DNA of 64,000 nt from Lingula anatina. Taxonomy: Eukaryota > Brachiopoda > Lingulata > Lingulida > Lingulidae. The stretch's first letter is position 1; every line of letters begins with the position of its first letter. The notes under the pieces are model-generated. The model saw nothing but the letters and a program-made list of their open reading frames with translations, made no database searches and had not been told where the DNA came from. The translations under genes were made by a program, and so were the position numbers. Positions 1 to 9,756 of the stretch are shown here, piece after piece. The stretch is taken from contig NW_019775478.1 in assembly GCF_001039355.2 (NCBI RefSeq), positions 188,910 through 252,909 of the forward strand, written 5' to 3'.

Positions 1-517
1 GTAACTGGTCAATTGACTTTGCGTGTGGGAGCGCTTCATCCTAATATAAAACTGCCGCAAAAGTTCTCTCTCTTATCGTTCAGCGCAAAGCGACTCCCGC
101 TACAAGTTATACGTAGTTTGAGATGTAATTTATAATCAACAACTTCAAACACCGTTAAATGAATGCTTCGGAATTAAAGAGATGAAAATCACACTTATCA
201 TCAATTTTAGTTCTTCGTTTATTCATTTTTATGGTTCTATTCAGTCATGGAAATTCATATTCAATGCATAGGTTTCCACGCAAAATACTGACGTGACCCA
301 GTTTTACAACGCTACTGCTTTCACAAAACTCACCCGTAAATCAATAGAAAATCTTCTCCAAGTTTATAAAATCAACGAAGTCCACTTTATTTGCTCCTTT
401 TTTATCAGTGAATATTCGTAAACTATAAAAACAAACAACAGGCGGTCTGAATTTCGGAACATGAAGTGATAGAGAAAGTGTATTCTTGACACGTGATTAA
501 ATGGTGTCAAGAACAGT

Positions 518-577
518 TGCCTCGTTTCGCTCTGTGTCTTATACTTCAAATAAGGCACAGAATTGCGAAAACGAGGC
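518..577. repeat. Short perfect-ended hairpin
   Basis: The sequence TGCCTCGTTTCGC...TCTGTGTCTTAT is followed after about 7 bases by its imperfect reverse complement ending in GCGAAAACGAGGCA. It may be the remnant of a small foldback element. No coding content is seen in bases 1-900 around it, apart from a few CGAGGCG motifs at 740-800. Confidence 0.6.
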
Positions 578-899
578 ACTCACAGGGAGATAGTAACTGC
601 TGGTTATTTTTAGGCATACGCGCATGCGTCTTTCCGTTACTACTAAATCAAGTGCTCAGAAGCATGGGATTATGTATGTAAACAGAAAATGCCATATTTG
701 CTTAGAAATAAATATAATTTTCAGTTAGCATATAGTCCAGCGAGGCGGTGCTTTTAAAAATTTCAGCGAGGCGCTTGCAAATATCATCGAGGCGGGCGCC
801 TCGCTCATTTAAGTGCAGGGGAAACACTGGTCTATAACAGTTGGTGATTGGCTGATAAGTTGTTAAGTGGAAGTCCTTTACCCTTTGTCTTCATACTTA

Positions 900-1740
900 C
901 TGAACTAATGAATATTCATAAAATATAGGTCAAGTTTGAAATTTAGCATGATCGGGCCTTTTTTCTAAAGTTCTACTTTTTTGCTCTTTTCAGCATATAT
1001 GCAAAGCTGATATCACATTTATTTTCAAGAAAAACTGATAAGCCTATTGTCTTAAAACTCACAGGAGTGATCAGTCTTGCTATAATACAGGTCACCTTTG
1101 AAAATCAGCTGGATCAGACCATTTTTATGTGCAGACACAGATGTGTCTGTACATAGTGCCATCACCTGCTTCTGTCGTCGCCGATGCCGATGGCGATGCT
1201 GATGGCGATGCTGATGGCGATGCCAATGCCGATGCCGTCGCCAGCGCCGTGCACTTTCCTTGTTAACACGATAAGTGGAAGGCAGTTTCACTTTTTGGCT
1301 TTATATTTACAGAGCTGATGAATATTCATAAAACACAGGTCTAGTTCGAAAATCAGCATGTTCGGGCCATTATTGTAGAAGTTATGCTGTTTTTGTCACT
1401 TTTCAGCATATATGCAACCTTGTAAACACATTTTAAGGAAAACTGTTAGGCCTGTTGTCATGAAACTCACAGGAGTAATCAATCTTACTAAAACGCAGGT
1501 CAAGTTCGAAAATCGTCATGATCGGGCCACTATTTTAGTAGTTATGCGGTTTTTTCATTGTTCAGCATATATGCAACACTGTAAACACAATATAAGAAAA
1601 ACAGAAAGCCCAATTGTCATTAAACTCACAGAAATGGTCAGTCTTACTAAAACGCAGGTTGAGTTCGAAAATCAGCATAATCGGGGCATTATTTTAGAAG
1701 TTAATTATGCTGTTTTTTCACATTTCCTCAGATTTCCTCA
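900..1740 (+). repeat. Tandem repeat, unit about 157 bp
   Basis: The phrase TTCAGCATATATGCAA recurs at about 990, 1404 and 1561, each followed by the same run (AAACTCACAGGAGT..., then CAGGT..AGTTCGAAAATC.GCAT). The first interval is longer because a 12-bp minisatellite (1176-1256) lies inside it. Small open frames here follow the repeat and do not look like genes. Confidence 0.65.
1176..1256 (+). repeat. GATGCCGATGGC minisatellite
   Basis: About seven degenerate copies of a 12-bp unit (GATGCCGATGGC and variants) in tandem. The minus-strand translation gives a His/Arg-rich open frame that is only a by-product of the repeat. Confidence 0.8.
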
Positions 1741-2820
1741 GATTTAATTCTTAGGCATGTTAATAGCCTTATTATTTAAGTAATAAGATACGTAAAAGTG
1801 TTTGTTTGACATTTCCTGCATCTTTACAACATTGTTAGTTGATTATGTAAAAATGATGGTAAACTTGTTATCATGTATTGTGTAATCAAGTGTCAAAAAC
1901 GGAAATAAACTCATATCATTGCAGTATGTCAGATTCAATCATCCACTATGTTCAGAATCTCAGAATGGAGGAAATTGGACATTTAAAACTGTTCTATTGA
2001 TACTTTTCTCATTTCATCAATTTCCTTAGTTGGTCATAAAAAAATGGCAGTAAAATGTTTATTTTGTNTTATGTAAAAATGATGGTAAACTTGTTATCAT
2101 GTATTGTGTAATCAAGTGTCCAAAACGGAAATAGACTCATATCATTGCAGTTTGTCAGATTCAATCATCCACATCTGCCATGATGACCATGATGGGAAAA
2201 CCATGTTACTTATGATTGTCAAACTTTCAAAAAAGAAACACAGGACTAAAATGCATCCCGAGTTGGAAAAGCAGTCTAATGGGCTTCTTTTTCTGGAAGT
2301 TATACATTTTAGTGAAATATTCATTATCTTTTTGGCATATTCATTGTGGGACTCGGAGCTCCCATGGACATGAAACCGGATGGTAATCAAATTTTCTACA
2401 TGTTCATGCTATTTATAGTCAATAATCAAAAATTGGTGATAATTATTCTATAATTTATTATGTAATGTTACATAAAAATTGACAATAATCTTTATGCACT
2501 GCTACTGCAAACATTATGAAAAGAAAACTGTGTTATATTATTTATTATATTTAACTTAAGAGTATGATTTTTTGGATTGGCATGCAGTTCAAATTAGAAA
2601 GCCAGGTCAATTGGGTTATCATTTATTATTAAATTTAATGCAATTTTGTGTGAAATTTCATTTTTCTCATTGATTGAAAAATGACTGATAGTGCTATTAT
2701 AAGCATTATTTATTATTGCATCAAAATTGACAAAATGACCTTTTTTGCATCTTTATTTTCTGTTTTTTGTCTGTACATTTGACAGCTTTGCTGCCTTGTT
2801 TTAAAAACGTGGGTTCATTT
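1728..2820 (+). repeat. Interspersed repeat, inverted copy at 40690-42743
   Basis: Several stretches here reappear in reverse complement at 40690-42743, for example the segment reading TTTGTCTGTACATTTGACAG near 2770 (inverse near 40715), the GCATTATTTATTATTGCATC segment near 2700 (inverse near 40785) and the TTAGTTGATTATGTAAAAAT segment near 1835 (inverse near 42625). No transposase or RT domain is visible. Bases 1843-2067 and 2069 onward are near-identical direct copies separated by a single N at 2068. Confidence 0.6.
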
Positions 2821-3012
2821 TATACTAAAAGATCTTCTAAAATGATTACTCGTGACCGCTACGTGCTCATTATCAATATATAGAAACCTAGCAAACACAG
2901 ATCGTTATTATAGCGTTACCAGTACGTTTTTTCCCGTTAGATTAACGTTATGGTAGTGTTCTGTGTTGGCTGGGAAGATATTGCAATTCGTATCGCTGTA
3001 CTCACAATAACT

Positions 3013-3053
<41 letters not shown>

Positions 3054-4115
3054 GTCACGAAATAGAAGTAGGCCTATGAGTTCTTAATTCATACGTCCTT
3101 TATGGTTCGCCACCGTTGAATGCTTTGTATTGATGTAGCATATGAAAGGAAGGCATCGTTTTAAACTTCTCCAACGTCATTCCAATATAGATCTAGGAAC
3201 TGGAACTGGTGGAGCGTGAAATTGGTGTGTGTGTGTGTGTGCGTGTGCGTGCCTACGAGCTTGGGTGCGTGACTACATGAGTGCGTGTTTGTGTGTTTGT
3301 TTGTTTGTTTTCAGTTTTACAAAATGAATATTCCCAGATGTGGATATGATTTACTGTTTAACAGTTGCTGCTTCTATCAGCTCTGCCATTTGCTGGCCTA
3401 ATAGTAGGGGCCTATGTGGTATTTGTCTGTTCATTTGTCCGCTTTGCTGCCTTGAATAGGCCCCTATAAACCTGAAGATGTCTGTATATTATCCAGCTTT
3501 GCTGAGTAGTTCGCACCCTTTAGTTTTCATACAATGGTTACAATGCACGTTTAGTTAAATACGCACCATGCTATATTATGAAATAATTAAAGGGATAATA
3601 ACTCTTCGTATGAGATCTAATTTTCACAATAAAAACATTGTGAATAACTCATAGAAATATAATATACTCTGTTTTAGCACAAAAATGGCAGTTATAGCTA
3701 TTATTCTGATATCTGAGCTTGTCTTCAGACCACGTGACCTCCATTGATGGGTATACTCTATAAAAATCTCTTAAGAGATTTTATTAAAAAACCAAACTTT
3801 TTAGAAAAAAAACAGGGACTAACTTTGAATGTAAAAATGGATTCATTAACCATTGGTAAGTGTGGGAAAATTGTTGTTTACTCCAGGAAAATTCATTTTT
3901 TGGCCGAAAGGAAGAGTTATTATACCTTTAACTACTTAAAAATATTTTTAGTATTTGTGAGCTGCTGATATGACATGCCGGGTACATTTGGTCTATTTGG
4001 TCGATTGCGTGTAGGTCCAGTATGCACTCATGTATCCTGTTTTTTCTTTTCTTTTTGCATTAAGTCCTCTTTATAAGAAAAGTCTTGTTAACCAAACGTC
4101 CCTAGAGTTCCCTAG
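2821..4115. other. Non-coding stretch with simple repeats
   Basis: Contains a 38-base T run at 3014-3051, a short GT run at about 3220-3243 and AT-rich DNA. A short segment at 3420-3450 repeats part of the 2770-2800 sequence. I see no supported gene. Confidence 0.6.
3014..3051. repeat. Poly-T tract
   Basis: An uninterrupted homopolymer of about 38 T. On the minus strand it could be an old poly(A) tail, but no retroelement body was recognised beside it. Confidence 0.85.
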
Positions 4116-4781
4116 CTATAATTCCTCCACTTCGATTGTCTCAATGCCATTACTTTCCCCCTGCAAAGTCATTTCCTGTTTTGCGTTATACCGTATGGCG
4201 TCACCCGGTTGACGTTTACCCGGGTGCCGCACAGAATGTGTGGTGCATTTTTCCTTGCTTTTTACACGGGCTAAGGGACTAGTCTGACGATGCTGAAGCA
4301 TCCACAGCTGCAGGGAATACATGACGACGTAGGCAAAACTTTTTATGGGGTGGATTAAATCGCTGATCATGTTTTGTTCACTTATGCAAAAGTTTTGTTC
4401 GTGAATAATGCCAAAGTTCGCCATTATTGCCACTCTAACTACAAGAAACGGACCATCCTGGAGAAGGAGATTACAGAATATATAAGTTCTTGCTCGGGGA
4501 ACGTCCATGCTTTCGCACGTGCATTCTGGTGGCACGGGAATGAACTTGAACATAGACACAAAGGAAAGGGCAAATAGCACATACACCCAATTAGATTTGA
4601 ACACGTGGGGGTCATGTGCCAGAACAAACATTTCTATGATGTCATACGCAGTGAATAGGTCGTTTCCCATCGCTGTGATGACGTCAAAATTAAATTCCCC
4701 CTCTCTCAGTTTCGCCATCCACTCAGTCACCACCAGGTTGAATACGACGATTTGTATTGTATCGATTTGTAAGCACAGGCT
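4116..4781 (-). pseudogene. TMEM26-like orphan coding fragment
   Basis: A minus-strand open frame of a little over 205 residues with no ATG at its upstream end; the frame runs up to a stop near 4784. It encodes several hydrophobic segments (around NWVYVLFALSFVSMFKF and a following LLLQDGPFLVVRVAIM stretch) and a polar tail. The LLQDGPF-L-R motif and its placement before a last hydrophobic pair resemble the C-terminal half of TMEM26-family multipass membrane proteins; this is from memory of the family, not a search. Because the start is missing it may be the last exon of a gene whose other exons were not recognised, or a truncated copy. A possible splice acceptor (TTTGAAG) lies at the upstream end. 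No neighbours share its function. Confidence 0.4.
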
Positions 4782-5167
4782 TCAAACAACTGCGCATGTG
4801 CGAAAAGTGCGCTGTTTGAAATGAACAAGTTGGTGAAATTGACAAAGCCTGCCGGATTTACCGTCTGGTTGATTTTATTTCATTAGCTCTCTGGTGTCTT
4901 TTTGAAAGTTTATATTATAAATGTTCTATTGATTTTATGTTGTTAAAAGTAAATGCGATACAATTTGTAATCTCGTAAAAATTGCTATTTTTATATAAAG
5001 GCCATAGCATGGAGTACATGGAAATGCGACTTGTTTATTATTTTGATCTTAAATAATAGTTAATATAAAACAAACGATATAATACGTTCGTAACGTTAGC
5101 CTATTTATTAGCTTAATTGATTTTTTTCGTATTTGGAGATTAAAAATGCAAAAGTTGTCTAGCTTCA

Positions 5168-5541
5168 TGCAACGGTTCACAACAAAGTCTATTTCTCTTT
5201 GTTCTTATTTATTCCATACCATCTGTAAATATATAAAGAGCGATGAGCAAAGAACAATGTGCGATCATCATAATAATGTTATTAATAGCTATAATCTTAA
5301 TATATAATAAGTATAATAATAATAATGATAATATACATAAAAGATTTAAACTATTGACCACGTACCTGTAAATATATAAAGAGCGATGAGCAAAGAACAA
5401 TGACAGAAAAAGGTCGGCGACGATATTTATAAGCGACGAAAGGCGGGAAAGATGACCAATGGGAATGAGAGAGTAAGATGACGCCCACGTGACAAAACAA
5501 AAGACGAACACGAGTGAAGAAAATACATTCATACGGCAACA
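5168..5541 (-). repeat. 3' LTR of the gypsy element
   Basis: About 374 bp, TG...CA. It contains a 36-base internal direct repeat (5225-5260 and 5369-5404), each copy carrying, on the minus strand, CTTTATATATTTA, a TATA-like box. A second TATA-like element (TTATAAATATC, minus) is near 5428-5440. Small open frames in the LTR look like signal peptides by chance only. Confidence 0.9.
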
Positions 5542-5562
5542 TTCACCCCCCTTCTCAAAGAA
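5542..5562 (-). promoter_or_regulatory. Polypurine tract candidate
   Basis: On the minus strand the bases just before the 3' LTR read GAGAAGGGGGGTGAA, a purine-rich tract directly abutting the LTR start TGTTGCC. This is the expected position of the plus-strand primer in reverse transcription. Confidence 0.75.
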
Positions 5563-5664
5563 ATGTCTCCGCACATTTCATTCACTCCACAAATAATAAT
5601 AACACTATACAACAATGATCTAGTTTTTATTAAAATATGACACTAAATTAATCAAAGCTTTAAG

Positions 5665-8600
5665 TTAGCCTTGATATTTTTCTGGAATCCTCTTCTCCCT
5701 TTTAGACCTCCTTGGAATGGAGGGATCTTCAACTTGCACTTTTTTCTCACTACTCTTCCTCAATCCTCCGACAGGTAAAGGAAGTAAGTGATTTCTGTGA
5801 ACAACTTTCAATGTTCCACTTTTGACTCCTTCTTCTTTAATTTTGTATACCGGTATATCTTTATTTGGTTGTTCTACAACCACATATACTTCAGGTTTCC
5901 ATCTATCAGCCAACTTATTCTTTCCTTTTAACCCCAAGTTTCTGATCAATACTCTATCTCCTTGCTGGACGACAGCTCCTCTCGTCATTCTATCAAACCG
6001 TTCTTTGTTATTCCTTTTAAGATCTACGGAATTCTTAAAAGCTAATTCATAAGCATATTGCAATCGTCTTTTTAATTTTCTAATGTAATCTGAGTGCTCT
6101 GTATTCCCACTCTGTTCATCTAGACCAAAAGTCAAATCTACAGGCAGTCTAGGGTTTCTACCAAACATTAGAAAATACGGAGAATATCCGGTTGCATCAT
6201 TCTTTGTACAATTGTACGCGTGAACTAAACTTTGAATGTACTTTTTCCAGTCCGATTTTTTATCTTGACCTAAAGTACCAATCATATTTAGCAATGTTCG
6301 ATTAAATCGTTCACACGTACCATTACCCTGGGGCCGGTAAGGCGTGGTTCTAGTTTTAGTCACTCCTCCTATTTCGCACAAATGTTTAATTGTGCTACTC
6401 TCAAAATTTCTTCCTTGATCGCTATGTATTTTTGCCGGAAAACCATAATGAACAATCACATTTTCATACAACAACTTTGCCGTAGTGTACGCAGTCTGAT
6501 TTTTAGCAGGATATGCCAATGCATACCTGGAAAAATGGTCTGTCACAACTAACACATTGGCAATACCACCTTTATTATCTTCTACGGTCAAATAGTCAAT
6601 ACATAACATTTCCATTGGCTGTGATGAACTCATACTGACTAAGGGTGCCTTATCTGAAATTGATTTTCTTTGTACACATCTGTCACAAGTAGCCACATAA
6701 TTTGCAACATCGGAATACATTTTATTCCAAAAAAATCGATCTCTGATCAACTCTATCGTTCTGTCTCTACCAACATGCGCCATATCATCATGACACATCT
6801 TTATAGCTTCATTCCGCCGATGCTTCGGTAATACAAGTTGCCAACTTGTCTTTCCTTCTACCTTTCTTTCTCTGTACAAAACACCATTTCTTATAATCAA
6901 ATTCTTCCACTCTTTTCTATATTCATTAGTCACGTCTGAAACCTGCAACTCACCTTTTAAACAAGAAATAACGTTCTTTATCTCTTCATCTTCTGACTGC
7001 TCCTTAATCCAATCTAAAGAACGCTCAACATCATATCCCTGTATCACATCAACTACCTTTTGTGACATTGAAATAGTTTCGATAAAACCTTCCTGCCCAG
7101 GACTTTCCAAAATGGCGTGAACACTATCTGAGCTAATGCACTCACCTTTATCAGGCCATTGGATTCTAGACAAGGCATCTGCATCTACATTTCTACTGCC
7201 ACATTGATATTTGATTGAGAAATCAAAATTGCTTAGTTCAGCAACCCACCTGTGACTTGTAGCGTCCAACTTTGCTTTGCCCAATACGTATGTAAGTGGA
7301 TTGTTATCTGTGACAACTTGGAACTGGTGACCGTACAAATAATCGAAAAATTTTTCCGATACGGCCCATTTTAATGCCAAAAATTCAAGTTTGTGTGCTG
7401 GATAATTAGTTTCCGATTTTTTAAGACTCCTACTGGCAAATGCTATAGGTCTCAGTTTATCATTCTGTTTCTGATACAGAACTGCACCAAGCCCAATTTT
7501 ACTGGCATCAGTGTGTAACTGAAAGGGAAGAGAGTAATCAGCATAACCTAATACTGGTGGGGACATCACACATTTTTTTAACTGCTCAAAAGAATTTTTT
7601 TCTTTTTCCCCCCATCTCAACTTCACAAACCTCCCCTTCTTGTCCCTTTTTAAATCATGACCTCTTAACATGTCTGTCAAAGGTTTAGCTATCATACTAT
7701 ACCCTTTTATGAATTTTCTGTAGTACCCCGTAAATCCCACAAATTGACGAAGTTGAAGTAACGTTTGTGGTAAGGGCCATTGCTCTAAAACTGACAATTT
7801 AGAATTATCAGCTTCAATACCATTTTCTGATATTATGTGTCCTAAAAATTTTAATTTTTTTCGAAATAGTCGGCATTTTGATCCATGCAACTTCAACCCA
7901 GCTTTTCGTAATTTTTCAAATATCTTTTTAAGTTTTTCCAGGTGTTCTTCTACTGTTTTTGAAAAAACTATAACGTCATCGAGATATATACAACAATCCC
8001 ATGGAGTCAACTCACCCAAACATTTTTCCATCAGACGTTGAAACGTTGCAGGTGCATTTGTTAAACCGAACGCCATTTTTGTGAATTGAAACAAACCTAG
8101 ATTTCCAACTGTAAATGCTGTTTTTTCTTTATCTTCTTCTTCCATGGGAACTTGCCAATATCCCGATTTTAAATCAAGTGAGGAAAACCAACATGAGCCA
8201 GCTAAATTATCCAATGTTTCTTCTATCCGCGGCATGGCATATGCATCTTTGATAGTTTTGCTATTTAATCGACGGTAGTCAACACATATTCTTAAAGAGC
8301 CATCTGGCTTTCTTACCGTGACTATATTTGACGACCAAGGACTTTCAGACTCTTCTATCACGCCAGCATCTAACATGTCCCTCAAATGATTTCGAATTTC
8401 ATCATACATACCTGCTGGAATCCTCCTGTACTTGTCTTTGAATGGAGTATGGTCTGTTAGTCGAATTTTATGTTTGACCAAATTTGTTGAACCAATGTCA
8501 GTATCGCCCTTTGCAAAAATGTCATTATATTCATAAAGCAATTGGTCTACTTGCCTTTGTTCTGCATCAGTTAAATGCGTTCTCTCCAACATGTCATCTC

Positions 8601-9432
8601 CGCCCAATGACTGATTCTGAACACGAAGATTGTCACAACTATTAGTAGAATCTCCACTTTCATTTAGCATGGACGAAACGTTGCACGCTCTATTGACATT
8701 ACACAAAATGTATTTTTTTGGTATTGTAACAGCCTTCTTTGAGAAATTTGTAATCACTACAGGTATTTCATTTGACCTACCTTTCACACTTACCAAAGAA
8801 GGGCGCATTATCAAACCCCCAGGCAATGGACTAAGATCATTTGGTTCCAAGACTGCGTTGGTACTGTTCATTATAATTGCCCTTTTGCATATTCCATCGA
8901 TTATTTTAGTTTCGCCTGCATTGATTGTAATTGAAAGCTTACTTTCAACTTTACCAACATCCATTGATTTGTATGCCAATTCCCAACAATCTGGAAGGAA
9001 CTCTCTTTTCTTTCTTTCATTATCCAGACCCTTTCCATAACACAAAATATTAGTGCCTATGCACACTGGCACCTTTTGTATGTAAGCACCACTATTCGGG
9101 ACTACTAGTAAAATAGACGGGATTTCTTTTACGCCGTGATAAGTTGGCAAACTCACAGTTACTTCAACAGATCCTAAATAAGGTACTATCTGTCCCCCTG
9201 CCGATTCTACATTCAACACATCTTTTAAAGGGATAATTTCTCTCCCTAACCACTCTTTCACGAAATGTTCTGATACAGTTGAAACCATTGAACCGGTATC
9301 TATCAACGCATTACATGCTATACCATCAACACACACCTTTGTTTCATTTGCTTTACCAATAATCGTGGCCCGCTTTACTGGGTCGAGGGTCTGGGCCCCG
9401 GAATCGACGACCCTTGTGCGTTTAAAGGGCAC
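5665..9432 (-). CDS. pol: Gypsy Pol polyprotein (PR-RT-RH-IN)
   Basis: An uninterrupted 1255-residue frame. Domains in order: aspartic protease with DTG at about residue 45; reverse transcriptase with the YLDD active site near residue 485; RNase H with the TDAS motif near 640; integrase with an H-H-C-C zinc module near 880-920, then a DDE core starting near 945 (CIDYL), an SDQGRNF motif and a PQGNG-CERFNR motif; and a C-terminal GPY/F-like segment. The ATG at 9432 lies inside the overlapping zinc-knuckle frame (9375-9710), and Pol is in the -1 frame relative to it, so it is probably made by -1 frameshifting rather than from its own start. All catalytic residues I can check are present, so the protein may be functional. 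It makes cDNA from the element RNA and inserts it in the genome. Confidence 0.93.
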   Translation of the reverse strand: MPFKRTRVVDSGAQTLDPVKRATIIGKANETKVCVDGIACNALIDTGSMVSTVSEHFVKEWLGREIIPLKDVLNVESAGGQIVPYLGSVEVTVSLPTYHGVKEIPSILLVVPNSGAYIQKVPVCIGTNILCYGKGLDNERKKREFLPDCWELAYKSMDVGKVESKLSITINAGETKIIDGICKRAIIMNSTNAVLEPNDLSPLPGGLIMRPSLVSVKGRSNEIPVVITNFSKKAVTIPKKYILCNVNRACNVSSMLNESGDSTNSCDNLRVQNQSLGGDDMLERTHLTDAEQRQVDQLLYEYNDIFAKGDTDIGSTNLVKHKIRLTDHTPFKDKYRRIPAGMYDEIRNHLRDMLDAGVIEESESPWSSNIVTVRKPDGSLRICVDYRRLNSKTIKDAYAMPRIEETLDNLAGSCWFSSLDLKSGYWQVPMEEEDKEKTAFTVGNLGLFQFTKMAFGLTNAPATFQRLMEKCLGELTPWDCCIYLDDVIVFSKTVEEHLEKLKKIFEKLRKAGLKLHGSKCRLFRKKLKFLGHIISENGIEADNSKLSVLEQWPLPQTLLQLRQFVGFTGYYRKFIKGYSMIAKPLTDMLRGHDLKRDKKGRFVKLRWGEKEKNSFEQLKKCVMSPPVLGYADYSLPFQLHTDASKIGLGAVLYQKQNDKLRPIAFASRSLKKSETNYPAHKLEFLALKWAVSEKFFDYLYGHQFQVVTDNNPLTYVLGKAKLDATSHRWVAELSNFDFSIKYQCGSRNVDADALSRIQWPDKGECISSDSVHAILESPGQEGFIETISMSQKVVDVIQGYDVERSLDWIKEQSEDEEIKNVISCLKGELQVSDVTNEYRKEWKNLIIRNGVLYRERKVEGKTSWQLVLPKHRRNEAIKMCHDDMAHVGRDRTIELIRDRFFWNKMYSDVANYVATCDRCVQRKSISDKAPLVSMSSSQPMEMLCIDYLTVEDNKGGIANVLVVTDHFSRYALAYPAKNQTAYTTAKLLYENVIVHYGFPAKIHSDQGRNFESSTIKHLCEIGGVTKTRTTPYRPQGNGTCERFNRTLLNMIGTLGQDKKSDWKKYIQSLVHAYNCTKNDATGYSPYFLMFGRNPRLPVDLTFGLDEQSGNTEHSDYIRKLKRRLQYAYELAFKNSVDLKRNNKERFDRMTRGAVVQQGDRVLIRNLGLKGKNKLADRWKPEVYVVVEQPNKDIPVYKIKEEGVKSGTLKVVHRNHLLPLPVGGLRKSSEKKVQVEDPSIPRRSKREKRIPEKYQG

Positions 9433-9710
9433 CTGGAAGAAATATGTCCTTCCTGATTACACTTAAAGCAAACAATTGGCTTTGCATTTCTGTTCCGTGA
9501 CTCACTCATTTTTTCCTCCAAATCACTTACCCGACGGCCGATTTTTTCCATGCCCGACACCAACAAATCTAATTTCCTATTCATTTCTAAGACAGAGAAA
9601 TTTTCATCTTTGTCTTCATAAACACGATTTTTCCGTTGAGAAATGTCATTTGGATCAGAGTGCTCTAAATCTGATATGCGAGAAGCTAACATATCTACTT
9701 TTTTCATCAA
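9375..9710 (-). CDS. gag: Gag C-terminal part: coiled coil and zinc knuckle
   Basis: This frame holds a charged, probably coiled-coil segment followed by one CCHC zinc knuckle, CFKCNQEGHISSRC (C-x2-C-x4-H-x4-C), the nucleocapsid RNA-binding module. It overlaps the start of Pol by 58 bases. Its frame stays open upstream of its first ATG to about 9770, where it would join the end of the Gag frame 9757-10764 if one base of an A5 run (9770-9774, plus strand) were absent. I therefore read it as the 3' part of Gag, split by a one-base insertion, and not as a separate gene. Confidence 0.8.
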   Translation of the reverse strand: MMKKVDMLASRISDLEHSDPNDISQRKNRVYEDKDENFSVLEMNRKLDLLVSGMEKIGRRVSDLEEKMSESRNRNAKPIVCFKCNQEGHISSRCPLNAQGSSIPGPRPSTQ

Positions 9711-9756
9711 GTCTACGGAAACATCAGACTGAGGCTTACCTTGGTATGAGGAAGTT

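Noticed and set aside
1052-1291. His/Arg repeat protein on the minus strand
   Set aside because: Direct translation of the 12-bp minisatellite.
5209-5574. Minus-strand frame in the LTR that looks like a secreted peptide (MNVFSSLVFVFCFVTWASSY)
   Set aside because: It lies wholly within the 3' LTR and recurs in the 5' LTR at 13353-13550; it reads promoter and R/U5 DNA, not a gene.
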